Shown here piece after piece: positions 52,778 to 62,225 of a DNA stretch of 64,000 bases. Source of the stretch: CAVTQZ01 sp963737015 (GTDB lineage: Bacteria; Actinomycetota; Acidimicrobiia; Acidimicrobiales; UBA8190); NCBI GenBank assembly GCA_963737015.1, contig CAVTQZ010000002.1, forward strand, positions 62,001 through 126,000, written 5' to 3'. Under the pieces are notes generated by a model. That model worked only from the letters and a program-made list of their open reading frames with translations. It did not search any database and was not told the DNA's origin. Each line of letters starts with the position of its first letter. The stretch's first letter is position 1. The translations under genes and the position numbers were made by a program.

Positions 52778-54601
52778 ATGGCGTCTGCCGCTTTGGGGGC
52801 GGCTGCCCTGGCGCTGCCCAACGCCGGCCAGGCATGGGCCGATACTTCCACAGGCACTTCGCTTTACGTCGTTTCCGACACCGGCAGCTCACTGGTCGGC
52901 GGGCTCGTCAGCACGGTCGGTGGCGTGGTTGCGACCGCGCTCGGCTCGAACACGGTGACTGCCAAGCTGACCTCGACCGAAGCCTCGCTTCTCCAGGCGA
53001 TGCCCGGCGTCGTGGTCACGCCCGACGTATCCATCACACTCGGTAGCGGGTCTTCGCAGACGACGGCCACCACCACGACCCCGGTCGCCAACCCGTCCGC
53101 TGCAGGCGTGGCGACGCTGCCGACGACAAGCACCACGGTCGCGGGATCTCCGAGCCCCTCAGGGGTGGCGACTCCTGCCCTGGCGACTCCTGCCCTGGCC
53201 ACTCCGGCCGCATCGGGGGCTTCGCTGGCCGGAGGGACGAGCAGCATCGCCACGACCTCGCCCGGATTCACCCCGGCCACCAGCGGCTCCCCCGGTGCAG
53301 AGTTCACCGAGCAGAGCGGGGCCACCCAGCTGTGGGGCCAGGGCGACACCGGCCAGGGCGTGAACGTCGCTGTTCTCGACACCGGAATCGACCCGCTTCC
53401 CGACTTCGCCGGACGTCTCGTTGGCGGCGTCGACCTGTCTGGCGAGGGCAACCCGTTCCAGGACAGCTACGGGCACGGGACCTTCGTGTCGGGACTCATC
53501 GCGGGTAACGGCGCTTCCTCGAGCGGAACCTACATGGGAGAGGCTCCCGGAGCCGGTCTCGTGGCCGTGAAGGTCGCTGGCGCCAGTGGGAACACGGACC
53601 TCGGCACCGTCATGGCAGGCGTGGCCTGGACCATCGCACACGCCAGGAGCCTGAACATCGGCGTCCTCAACATGTCCCTCGGCTTCATCCCGACCACCTC
53701 GACCTTCTTGAACCCACTCGACCAGATGGTCGAGGCGGCTTGGAAGGCAGGGATCGTCGTCGTGACCTCGGCCGGGAACGCGGGGCCGTTCAACGGGACC
53801 ATCCTCTCCCCGGGCGATGACCCCTACGTCATCACTGTCGGAGCCCTGGACGACCAGGGTCAGTCGAACCCTGCGAACGACGCGATGGCCAACTTCTCGA
53901 GCGTCGGGCCGACCAACCCCGACGGCTGGATGAAGCCGGACCTGGTCGCATCGGGCGCCCACCTCATAAGCCTCAGGGCGCCTGGCTCCACGGTCGACGT
54001 CCAGAACCCGAGCGCCGAGATCGGCACGGGCAACTTCATCGGATCGGGAACCTCGTTCTCAGCCGCGATCACCTCGGGTGCAGCGGCGCTCATCCTCGCT
54101 CAGAACGACGACTGGTCTCCGAACATGGTGAAGGCGAGCATGCTCGCCACGACGAACGTCGGACCTGAGGGCAACCCCTTCGCCGATGGTTTCGGTGACC
54201 TCAACGTCGCCGGTGCGGCCAACTCGAAGCACGTCCAGCTCAAGCAGTCGTTCTCGCCGGCCGCCGTTGCTTCGGGCTCCTTGTACAGCATCTGGCGGAG
54301 CTCGGCATGGAACATCGCCAACTGGAGCGGTCCGGGCTCGAAGGGCCTCGTGGCGAACGGCGCCGCATGGAACGGAGCTGCCTGGAACGGCGCCGCCTGG
54401 AACGGCGTGGCTTGGAATGGAGCTGCCTGGAACGGCTTCGTGTGGGGCGGAGCCGCTTGGAACGGCGCGGCCTGGAACGGCGCCGCTTGGAACGGTGCGG
54501 CCTGGAACGGCGCCGCTTGGAACGGCGCGGCCTGGAACGGCGCCGCTTGGAACGGTGCGGCCTGGAACGGCGCCGCTTGGAACGGAGCCGCATGGAACTG
54601 A
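52778..54601 (+). CDS. Secreted S8 subtilase with C-terminal AAWNG tandem repeats
   Basis: A 607-residue protein (longer if the N-terminus is corrected). Catalytic triad: Asp201 in VAVLDTGID, His233 in GHGTFVSGL, Ser426 in GTSFSAA, with oxyanion Asn334 in TSAGNAG. A Thr/Ser/Ala/Pro-rich linker (about 90-175) precedes the domain. The last 79 residues are 16 units of five residues, almost all AAWNG, ending in AAWN. The hydrophobic segment AALGAAALALPNAGQAWA is a signal core. An ATG at 52696 with a good AAGGGG site gives a basic N-terminus in another frame and would join this frame after one base change near 52768-52775, so the true start may be there. Confidence 0.88.
   Translation: MASAALGAAALALPNAGQAWADTSTGTSLYVVSDTGSSLVGGLVSTVGGVVATALGSNTVTAKLTSTEASLLQAMPGVVVTPDVSITLGSGSSQTTATTTTPVANPSAAGVATLPTTSTTVAGSPSPSGVATPALATPALATPAASGASLAGGTSSIATTSPGFTPATSGSPGAEFTEQSGATQLWGQGDTGQGVNVAVLDTGIDPLPDFAGRLVGGVDLSGEGNPFQDSYGHGTFVSGLIAGNGASSSGTYMGEAPGAGLVAVKVAGASGNTDLGTVMAGVAWTIAHARSLNIGVLNMSLGFIPTTSTFLNPLDQMVEAAWKAGIVVVTSAGNAGPFNGTILSPGDDPYVITVGALDDQGQSNPANDAMANFSSVGPTNPDGWMKPDLVASGAHLISLRAPGSTVDVQNPSAEIGTGNFIGSGTSFSAAITSGAAALILAQNDDWSPNMVKASMLATTNVGPEGNPFADGFGDLNVAGAANSKHVQLKQSFSPAAVASGSLYSIWRSSAWNIANWSGPGSKGLVANGAAWNGAAWNGAAWNGVAWNGAAWNGFVWGGAAWNGAAWNGAAWNGAAWNGAAWNGAAWNGAAWNGAAWNGAAWNGAAWN
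54362..54598 (+). repeat. 15-base tandem repeat encoding AAWNG
   Basis: Sixteen in-frame copies. Units 7 to 15 alternate between GCCGCTTGGAACGG and GCGGCCTGGAACGG forms, giving a 30-base higher period. The earlier units contain variants (VAWNG, FVWGG). No other frame break occurs inside. Confidence 0.95.
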
Positions 54602-54642
54602 CAGCGGCTCACCCGGCTCGATAGCCGAAGGAGGCTGAAACG

Positions 54643-57405
54643 ATGAGACTGCCCTGGCGAGCTCGGCTCGTGATCGGAGCGGCGATCGGTGGCGGGGCCG
54701 CCACGCTCGCCTGGGCCGTCTTCAACCTTGTGACACACAGCCTCCCGACCGCTCAGCAGTTCACCTTGGTGACGGTCTTCCTGATCCTCGTGATCATCAG
54801 CTGGCTGAGGCCTCTGATCGTCTACGTAGGAGACCAGTCCCAGGCGATCCACCTCGACGAGGGATTCTTCGTCGTGCTGACCTTGCTGGTGAGGCCGAGC
54901 GTGACTGTGATCACCTTCGCGCTCGCATCGGTGATAGCGCAGACGATCAAGCGCCGGCCGCTCGTGAAGTCGGCCTTCAACGCGGGGCAGCTGCTCGTGT
55001 CGGTAGGAGCGGCCTTGGCCGCTTTCACCGTGCTTCACCATCCCGGCTCTCCGATCACCTACCCGGGCGTCGGAGCTGCGCTCGTCGGTGCGGTCGTCTT
55101 CTTCGTCGTCAACAGCGGGTCGATAGCGGCCGTGCTCGCCAGCACCGGAGCGCACTGGCGGGAGGCCCTCCTCGACGGTTTGGACGTGCGGCTGCTGCTC
55201 GACGGTGGGGGGGCGGTCGTGGCAGTGGCGACCGCTCTCGTGCTGGAGGCCGATCCGTGGGCCCTTCCGTTCGCCGTGCTACCGCTCATCATCTTTCGCG
55301 AGGTTCTCGCCGGGCACTTCGACGCCCGCCACGACAGGGCGCGGGTGCACGGCCTCTTCGAGGCGACCCTCGAGGCGCACCGCTCGATGGGCAAGCAGGA
55401 CGTGACCGCTGCGATCCTGAGCTCGGCGCGCGTCCTCTTGCGTTGCAGCGATGCCGAGCTCGCCGACCGTCAGGGTGGGGACGGAACATTGAGCGCGCCG
55501 CTTCCGCTTCCCGACCAAAACCTCTGGCTGACCGTCTCGGGACGCAGCCGCACCGAGCCGTTCGAGCGCGGCGACCGTGCGCTTCTGGAGGCCCTGGCGG
55601 CCGTCGGTGCAGGCGCCCTTTCCAACGCCTCCCTGTACCAGGAGGGCCGTCATCAGAAGGAGCGGCTCTCCGCGATCACCTCCAGCCTCGGTGAAGGGGT
55701 CTGCGCTGTGAGTCGCTCGGGTCAGATCACTTTCATCAACCCTGCGGCCGCGACCATGCTCGGCTGGGACGTCGTCGACGAGCTCGACGGTTTGGAGCTC
55801 CTCCCCGACCTCGACGTCGGGCCTTCTGCGCCTCCGTTCGTGCTCGCTCCGGCGATGAGGGCGATCGCTACACGCGACACGATCACGAGCTACGACACGC
55901 GCTTTCAGCGCAAGGACGGAAACTTCTTCGACGTGGCGTTCACCGTCTCGCCGATCATCGAGGCCGAGGGCCCGACCGGAGCGGTGCTCGTCTTCCGTGA
56001 CATCACCGAGCGCAAGGAGCTCGAAGAGCAACTCGCTCGCCACGCCTTCCACGACGTCTTGACCGGGCTTCCGAACAGGCGCCTTTTCCTGGACCACCTC
56101 GACCATGCGCTGCGTCGTTCCGAGCGCAGCAACGAGCGTCACGCTGTGCTGTTCGCCGACGTAGACCGGTTCAAGGTGATCAACGACAGCCTGGGTCACC
56201 ACGCCGGGGACTCGCTCTTGATAGCGATCAGCGAGCGAATCCAGTCGGTGCTGCGACCCGGAGACATGCTCGCCCGTTTCGGAGGGGACGAGTTCACGGT
56301 CCTGCTGGAGGCCGTCTCCGCGGCCGAGGACGCGATCGTCGTGGCGCAGCGCGTCCTCGACAAGCTCCGCGAGCCCATATCACTCCCCGACGGGTACGAG
56401 GTCGTCGCGACCGTGAGCATCGGGATCGCTCTCACGTCTCAGGACAAGAACAGGGACGACGTGCTCCACGACGCTGATGTCGCGATGTATCAGGCGAAGG
56501 CGAGCGGACGAAGCGGGCATTACGAGGTCTTCGACGTCGAGGCCATGGGTGTTCGCTCCGCGGAGCGCATCGAGCTGGAGGGAGGACTTCGCTGGGCGAT
56601 CGAGCGCGACGAGCTCGAGGTCTATTACCAGCCGCTGTTCTCGATCTCGGACCGAAAGGTGGTCGGCGTCGAGGCTCTCGTTCGGTGGAACCATCCCCAA
56701 CGAGGGCTTCTCGTACCGGGACAGTTCATCGGTCTGGCCGAGGACACCGGACTGATACTTCCGCTCGGAAGGCTCGTGCTCGAACAGGCGTGCCGGAAGG
56801 CGAAGCAATGGCGCGAGGAGTTCGGCGCACACCTCTCGATCGGTGTGAACCTCTCAGCTCGGCAGTTCCAGCATGCGGGCTTGGTGGAGGACATCGAGGA
56901 CGTGCTGCAGGCGACCGGTGTCGATCCGACACAGCTGTGCCTCGAGATCACAGAGAGCCTTGCGATGGACAAGGTCGAGTGGACGAGTGAAGTTCTGACC
57001 AGACTGAAGGCACTGGGGGTACGAGTGGCGATCGACGACTTCGGTACCGGATACTCCTCGCTCGGCTACCTCGCAAGCTTCCCGATCGACGTGGTGAAGA
57101 TCGACCAGAGCTTCGTCGAAGGCGTGGACGTCGACCCCGTGAAGTCTGCGATCGTCTCGGCCGTGATAACGCTCTCGCAGGCAGTGGGCTCGACGACGGT
57201 TGTCGAGGGCGTGGAGACCGCCAAACAGGAGGAGCACCTGAAGTCGCTCGGTTGTCTCGTCGCACAGGGCTACCACCTCGCGCGGCCGATGGACGCGGGT
57301 TCGTTCGAGGCCCTGCTCCGTTCGGTTCAGTGCGTCGCTCCGAGGGAGGACGCCGAGCCTTCCACGTGGCTTTCGCGGCGGTCGGAGCTGCTGCCTTCGG
57401 GCTGA
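54643..57405 (+). CDS. Membrane GGDEF-EAL cyclic-di-GMP protein with GAF-like and PAS regions
   Basis: A 920-residue protein. The N-terminal 220 residues have about six hydrophobic segments (MASE-like), then a coil, a GAF-like part (about 250-340), PAS (about 345-460), GGDEF (HDVLTGLPNRRLFLDHLD ... LARFGGDEFTVL) and EAL (VVGVEALVRWNHPQRG ... IDDFGTGYSSLGYL ... VVEGVET). Both catalytic signatures are intact. AAGGAGG precedes the ATG. It follows the subtilase by about 40 bases, so the two could share a transcript. It is a second c-di-GMP protein in this window. Confidence 0.94.
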   Translation: MRLPWRARLVIGAAIGGGAATLAWAVFNLVTHSLPTAQQFTLVTVFLILVIISWLRPLIVYVGDQSQAIHLDEGFFVVLTLLVRPSVTVITFALASVIAQTIKRRPLVKSAFNAGQLLVSVGAALAAFTVLHHPGSPITYPGVGAALVGAVVFFVVNSGSIAAVLASTGAHWREALLDGLDVRLLLDGGGAVVAVATALVLEADPWALPFAVLPLIIFREVLAGHFDARHDRARVHGLFEATLEAHRSMGKQDVTAAILSSARVLLRCSDAELADRQGGDGTLSAPLPLPDQNLWLTVSGRSRTEPFERGDRALLEALAAVGAGALSNASLYQEGRHQKERLSAITSSLGEGVCAVSRSGQITFINPAAATMLGWDVVDELDGLELLPDLDVGPSAPPFVLAPAMRAIATRDTITSYDTRFQRKDGNFFDVAFTVSPIIEAEGPTGAVLVFRDITERKELEEQLARHAFHDVLTGLPNRRLFLDHLDHALRRSERSNERHAVLFADVDRFKVINDSLGHHAGDSLLIAISERIQSVLRPGDMLARFGGDEFTVLLEAVSAAEDAIVVAQRVLDKLREPISLPDGYEVVATVSIGIALTSQDKNRDDVLHDADVAMYQAKASGRSGHYEVFDVEAMGVRSAERIELEGGLRWAIERDELEVYYQPLFSISDRKVVGVEALVRWNHPQRGLLVPGQFIGLAEDTGLILPLGRLVLEQACRKAKQWREEFGAHLSIGVNLSARQFQHAGLVEDIEDVLQATGVDPTQLCLEITESLAMDKVEWTSEVLTRLKALGVRVAIDDFGTGYSSLGYLASFPIDVVKIDQSFVEGVDVDPVKSAIVSAVITLSQAVGSTTVVEGVETAKQEEHLKSLGCLVAQGYHLARPMDAGSFEALLRSVQCVAPREDAEPSTWLSRRSELLPSG

Positions 57406-57433
57406 CCCTTTCAGTGGCGATGGTCGGCGCCGG

Positions 57434-57805
57434 TCAGCGGTCGGTCTGGTCCCACTGTTCGGACATGATCTGGACGTCGATCAGCGAAGCGATCTCTTCT
57501 GCGCGCTCCGAGCATGTGCAGGGAACTTCTCCGATGTCCGCCTCGAGCACGAGCGAGACGAGCCGATCCACCACCCTCTGCTGGCCGTGCTGGATCAACC
57601 TCGCTGTGATCGGTGGCAGCCGCATCACGAGCGGACGATCGATCTCCGCACGGCGCACGAAATCCTCGAGCAAGGCGGCGGCTGCCAGGCTCAAGGCGGT
57701 GTGGTCGCCCTTGTTCGCGATCGTTGGCAGCTCACGCGCCATCTCTATCAAGCGGAGGTGGGAGCCGGGCGCCTCGTCGAACTCGGGCAAAGGCTCGATT
57801 GTCAT
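57434..57805 (-). CDS. Conserved hypothetical helical protein
   Basis: A protein of about 123 residues (longer starts at 57886 and 57952 are possible). TIEPLPEFDEAPGSHLRLIEMARELPTIANKGDHTALSLAAAALLEDFVRRAEIDRPLVMRLPPITARLIQHGQQRVVDRLVSLVLEADIG is an alpha-helical, likely soluble protein with two Cys near VPCTCSER. GGGAG lies 9 bases before the chosen start. Family not recognised. It is convergent with the GGDEF-EAL gene. Confidence 0.62.
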   Translation of the reverse strand: MTIEPLPEFDEAPGSHLRLIEMARELPTIANKGDHTALSLAAAALLEDFVRRAEIDRPLVMRLPPITARLIQHGQQRVVDRLVSLVLEADIGEVPCTCSERAEEIASLIDVQIMSEQWDQTDR

Positions 57806-58037
57806 GATCGCCGGCTCCCGGTGAGGCGGGCTTCTGCCACTCTCAGCATCCTCCTCCGAGCCCGATAAGGCAAGGAAATTGGTCATCTGGTGCTCGACCA
57901 GCCGATATCGGTGCTGCAGGTGGGCGTGGCGTGTTTCGGCTCGAGCGGCCAAAGTGGATTACCGACCTCCCCGATGAGGGAAAATAGAGGCGGGCGTTTC
58001 GGGGCAGGGGGAGCCGAGGGCCTCTGGGAGGCAGCAC

Positions 58038-59900
58038 ATGGCGATCGGGTTGGCTCCGGTTTCCCGTCGGGGACCCGGCCGGTTACGCGACGCTTTCATA
58101 AGTCGGCAGCTACCGCACTATCCCCGGACGGCCCCGCGCTACGGCTATCTGGCCATCGTCGCTCTCACGACGATCACCCTCTACTACCTCTATTACGAGG
58201 AGGGCGCTCTCACTCCGCTGATGCTGCCCTACTACCACATGTCGTTCCTCTACTTCCTGTACCTGTTGGTCGTCGCCAACGCGATCGGCGCTTTCACGGC
58301 ATTCATCGGCGGACTCTCGGACAGGATCGGACGGGCGAACCTCACCATTTACGGGACCTTGCTCGTAGGGCTCGTGCAGCTCGTCGCTATACCCCACATC
58401 CACTCGAAGTTCCTCTTCGCCGTCGCGTACTGCGTGATCGGCTTCGCCGAGGGAATCATCCTCGTCTCGACCCCCGCCCTCATGCGCGACTTCTCGCCAC
58501 AGGTGGGGCGCGGGACCGCGATGGGATTCTGGGCTCTCGGCCCGACCATGGGGGCCCTCACGGCGAGCCTCGTCGCCACGCACACTCTGAACTCGCTCCA
58601 TCCATGGCAGGACCAGTTCGTCATCTCGGGCATCGTCTGCATGGGTGTGGTGCTCGTATCCTTCGTGTTCCTACGCGAGCTGTCGCCCCGACTTCGCGAC
58701 CAGTTGATGGTGTCCGAACACGAGCGAAACCTCGTAGAGGCCAAGGCAATCGGGATCGACGTGGCCCAGGCGACAGCGCATCCCCTTCGTCAGATGTTGA
58801 AGCTCGACCTCATCTCGTCGTCCTTTGCGGTATCGCTCTTCCTGCTCGTCTACTACGCGTCCGTGAGCATTTTGACGCTCTACTGGGTTGTCGTCTTCGG
58901 CCGTTCTGCATCCGACGCGAACGGGATAAACGTCTGGTTCGCCGCTTTCGCCTCGGGTGGACTGGTCGTGTTCGGCGCATTGTCGGATCGCTTGCGCGTC
59001 CGCAAGCCCTTCATGGTGCTCGGGGCGGTCGGCACGATCGTCATGACCCTGTTGCTCATCTTGCAGACCGATCATCCGCGCACGGGCTACTACGGCAACG
59101 TGCTCGTGATCGTTCTACTGGCCGTCGCCATATCAGCTGCCTACTCGCCGTGGATGGCCAACTACACCGAACAGGTCGAATGGCACAATCCGGCGCTCAC
59201 GGCTACCGGTCTCGGAGTATGGGGTTGGATCTTGAGGATCGTCGTTGCGCTCTCCTTCCTCGTGATACCGCGTGTCATCACCACGTCGACGACGCTCGTC
59301 GACAACCAGGCGGCCGCCAACACTTTGCGGGCCATCCAGGCTGCAGCACCTTTCGCGCCCTCCGCCAGTGGTTGTGCATCGAGGCCCGCGCCACCCGGGG
59401 TCGTGAGCGCGCGCTCGAGAGGACGGGGGAGGCTGGTCCGAAGACCCTCGCCTCCTTGATCGCCGCATGCGAACGGACGCACAGCTTGTCTGCGGCTCTC
59501 ACCGCCGCGGGCGGCCTCACGAACCCCCAAGTGGAGGGTCTGCTCGCCTACCAGCCCCTCGCCCTCGCGATTCAGAACGGTCAATCGGTAACCGACGCCG
59601 AGATCGCTTCGAAGGTCGGCACGCACTCGAGCGACCTGGCGAGCCTGCTCGCCGCCGAGAAGCAGTTGCTGCCGGCGCAGAAAGCCTCCCCCGGTGAATG
59701 GAACCGGTGGTGGTGGGTATGCATCGCGGGACAGTTCGTCTTCCTCCTTCTCATCGCCACCATGCGGGGAAGGTGGAGCCCGCGCGGCGCGCCATGACTT
59801 CGAAGAGCACGAGCGCCTCGTAGAGGAGGAGCTCTCGGAGATGCGCGGACGTGCGAGTTTTCCAGGGACACCTGAAACGGCGGCGAAAGCACCTGCTTGA
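58038..59900 (+). pseudogene. MFS transporter with two apparent compensating frameshifts
   Basis: Read through, it is a protein of about 620 residues with 11-12 TM segments. The first frame covers TM1-TM11 (YGYLAIVALTTITLYYLYYEEG ... IGGLSDRIGRANL ... VRKPFMVLGAVGTIVMTLLLIL). Between about 59350 and 59440 the frame changes to a helical linker (LAALIAACERTHSL-type, with the last TM WWWVCIAGQFVFLLLIATMRGRW). Near 59785 it returns to the first frame, giving a charged end AARHDFEEHERLVEEELSEMRGR to a stop at 59900. The MFS loop GGLSDRIGRAN is present. The substrate is unknown. Confidence 0.75.
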
Positions 59901-59929
59901 GCAGCCGTTTTCGGCGTTTACCCTGGTAG

Positions 59930-59984
59930 TAGCCTAGGTCTTTGGCCTAGAGAAGGGTTTGGCTTGCGACCTCGTAAGAGGTCT
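59930..59984 (+). promoter_or_regulatory. Possible structured leader of the NlpC/P60 gene
   Basis: Two short hairpins stand before the coding region: CTAGG/CCTAG with a seven-base loop, and GACCTC/GAGGTC with a GTAA tetraloop. They may mark a leader or terminator. I cannot match them to a known riboswitch. Confidence 0.35.
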
Positions 59985-61108
59985 TGATAAGCAATCAGCC
60001 CATTGTGACTGACGTCGAGATGACCTCGACGGCACCCGCAGGCGGCAAGCGCAGAAGGTCGTTGAGGTTCCCGGCTGCGCTCAGCGGGGTCGTCATCACT
60101 TTGGTGCCCGCAGTGCTCCTCGTGGCGGCGCGCCCGGTCGCCGCGGACTCGTTGTCGAACGCGCGCGGCAACGCCGCTCAGATCGCCTCCGAGATCCAAC
60201 AGGAAGCCGCGCGCGTGGATCTCCTGTCCCAGCAGTACGAAGCCGCACAAGCGAAGGTGCAACAGCTCGATTCGCAGGTCCAGCAGATCCACAACACGAT
60301 CGCGTCCGACCAGGCGAAGGTGCAGAGCGATCAAGCGAATCTGCGTAGGGAGGCCATTCAGGCGTATACGTCGAGCGGCAGCGATCCCGAGCTCGAGTCC
60401 CTCTTCGCGCCGAGCGGACAGACTGCCGCGATTGCAAACGAGTACCGCACCGTCGCCAACGGCAACATCACGAACGCGATCGACGTGTTGGACACCGCAC
60501 AGAAGACCCTCGCGAACCAACAACAGCAACTGCAGGCGGCGCAGGCACAGGCTCAAGCAGCGCTCAATTCGGTCGCGTCCAACCGTCAAGCCGCAGTGCA
60601 AGCTGTCGCCAAGCAAGAGTCGACGCTCTCCGGGCTGAAGGGACAGATCGCGAGCCTCGTTCAACAGCAACAGGCCGCACAGCATGCTGCAGAGCACGCT
60701 TCGTTCGTCTCGCGGGCGAGCGCTTCCGCGAGCCTCGCGAACCTCCCGGCGGCTGGCGGCGCGTCGGGCGCGGTGAGAGCAGCAGAGAGCCAGATCGGGG
60801 TGCCTTATCGCTGGGGAGGCGAACAGCCCGGAGTGGGCTTCGACTGCTCCGGGCTCACACAGTGGTCCTGGCGACAGGCCGGAGTGGGGATACCCCGCAC
60901 GGCCCAGGCGCAGTACGACGCAATCCCCCACGTCTCGCTCGGCAATCTCGAGCCGGGGGACCTTGTGTTCTGGGGCCAAGGGACCGGAGGCATCTACCAT
61001 GTCGCCATGTACGTCGGGAACGGCGAGGTCATCCAGGCACCCCAGACGGGGGAGCGCGTCCAGATCGATCCGATCTGGGGCGGCCCAGTGGGCGCCGGGA
61101 GACCCTGA
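59984..61108 (+). CDS. Secreted NlpC/P60 endopeptidase with coiled coil
   Basis: Up to 374 residues. RRRSLRFPAALSGVVITLVPAVLLVAARPVAADS is a signal peptide. Residues about 58-245 are a Gln/Ala-rich coiled coil. The NlpC/P60 domain has Cys288 (FDCSGLTQWSW), His339 (GIYHVAMYVG) and Gln354 (IQAPQTGERV) in the third position. RipA/CwlO-like enzymes of this form cut peptidoglycan stem peptides under coiled-coil control. The start is unclear among TTG 59984, GTG 60005 and ATG 60020. Confidence 0.9.
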   Translation: MISNQPIVTDVEMTSTAPAGGKRRRSLRFPAALSGVVITLVPAVLLVAARPVAADSLSNARGNAAQIASEIQQEAARVDLLSQQYEAAQAKVQQLDSQVQQIHNTIASDQAKVQSDQANLRREAIQAYTSSGSDPELESLFAPSGQTAAIANEYRTVANGNITNAIDVLDTAQKTLANQQQQLQAAQAQAQAALNSVASNRQAAVQAVAKQESTLSGLKGQIASLVQQQQAAQHAAEHASFVSRASASASLANLPAAGGASGAVRAAESQIGVPYRWGGEQPGVGFDCSGLTQWSWRQAGVGIPRTAQAQYDAIPHVSLGNLEPGDLVFWGQGTGGIYHVAMYVGNGEVIQAPQTGERVQIDPIWGGPVGAGRP

Positions 61109-61207
61109 CCCACTCGGGCGTCCCCACTCGCCGAGCTCGGATGTCGGCTGTCGCCGGGGCGTAGTGTCGAGGACGATTCCCGTTCCGGTTATCTCCGGGG
61201 GACCGTG

Positions 61208-62197
61208 ATGCCGACCGAAATGGAATATCGGAGGCTCGGGCGCTGCGGACTCAAGGTGAGCGTCCTTTCGCTCGGATCCTGGGTCACCTTCGGCCCTCAG
61301 CTCGACGTGGGGCCCGCCGCGGACTGCATCGCCGCCGCAGGTGAGGCGGGCGTGAACTTCTTCGACAACGCCGAGGCCTACGCCGGAGGCGAATCCGAGA
61401 GGATCATGGGCCGAGCCTTCGAGCACCTGAAGTGGCCGAGACACCGTTTCGTGGTGTCGACCAAGCTCTTCTTCGGGATCCACGAAGCCGTCAACATGCA
61501 GAACACGCTCAACCGCAAGTACCTGATGCAGGCGATCGACGGCTCGCTCGAACGCTTCGGCCTCGACTTCGTGGACCTCTTGTACTGTCACCGCGCCGAT
61601 CCCGAAACACCCATCGAGGAGACGGTGCGGGCGATGTCCGACATCGTGAGCGACGGCAAGGCGCTGTATTGGGGCACCTCTGAGTGGCGACCCGACGAGA
61701 TCCGTGCCGCGTGGGAGATCGCGCACCTGCACCATCTGCATCCACCTGTCGTGGAGCAGCCGCAGTACAACCTGTTGTGGCGCGAGCGTGTGGAGCGAGA
61801 GTACGCACGCCTCTACGAGGACATCGGGCTCGGGCTCACGACCTGGAGCCCGCTGGCATCGGGTGCGCTCACCGGCAAGTACGCCGAGGGAGTGCCACCG
61901 GAAAGCCGGGCCGCGTTGCCCGGTTACGAGTGGCTCGCGAGCATGCTCACGGATCGCGCCACACAGCAAAAGGTCAGCGCTCTCAAAGCGATCAGCGACG
62001 ACCTCGGCTGCAGCCTCGCTCAGATGTCCATCGCCTGGTGCACAAAGAATCCGAGAGTCTCCTCGGTCATCACCGGCGCGAGCAGGGTCGAGCAGGTGAG
62101 GGAGAACATGGCGGCGCTCGAGATCGCGGAACTCCTCGACGAGGCGGTCATGGCGCGAATCGACGAGATAGCAGGGCTCCCGGCGGACGAGGACTAG
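61208..62197 (+). CDS. Aldo/keto reductase (potassium channel beta-subunit-like)
   Basis: A protein of about 329 residues. The tetrad is visible: Asp in NFFDNAEAY, Tyr in AEAYAGGESE, Lys in VVSTKLFF and His in DLLYCHRADP. The C-terminal NADPH site is SVITGASRVEQVRENMAALE. The AKR6 group (Kv-beta-like) reduces aldehydes. GTG 61205 and ATG 61208 are both possible after a GGGGGA. Confidence 0.94.
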   Translation: MPTEMEYRRLGRCGLKVSVLSLGSWVTFGPQLDVGPAADCIAAAGEAGVNFFDNAEAYAGGESERIMGRAFEHLKWPRHRFVVSTKLFFGIHEAVNMQNTLNRKYLMQAIDGSLERFGLDFVDLLYCHRADPETPIEETVRAMSDIVSDGKALYWGTSEWRPDEIRAAWEIAHLHHLHPPVVEQPQYNLLWRERVEREYARLYEDIGLGLTTWSPLASGALTGKYAEGVPPESRAALPGYEWLASMLTDRATQQKVSALKAISDDLGCSLAQMSIAWCTKNPRVSSVITGASRVEQVRENMAALEIAELLDEAVMARIDEIAGLPADED

Positions 62198-62225
62198 CGG
62201 CTCTTTATCTCAGAACGACTCTGAT

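Noticed and set aside
54100..55155. Minus-strand frame with AAPFQ repeats
   Set aside because: It is the complement of the AAWNG repeat array and continues through the start of the GGDEF-EAL gene; no independent evidence of translation.
59900..59984. Cyclic-di-AMP (ydaO-type) riboswitch before the NlpC/P60 gene
   Set aside because: The position is suggestive, but the conserved core of that class could not be recognised and the leader is too short.
59918..61969. A 683-codon open frame on the minus strand
   Set aside because: It lies opposite the NlpC/P60 and aldo/keto reductase genes and its translation has no coherent domain; it is a GC-driven shadow.
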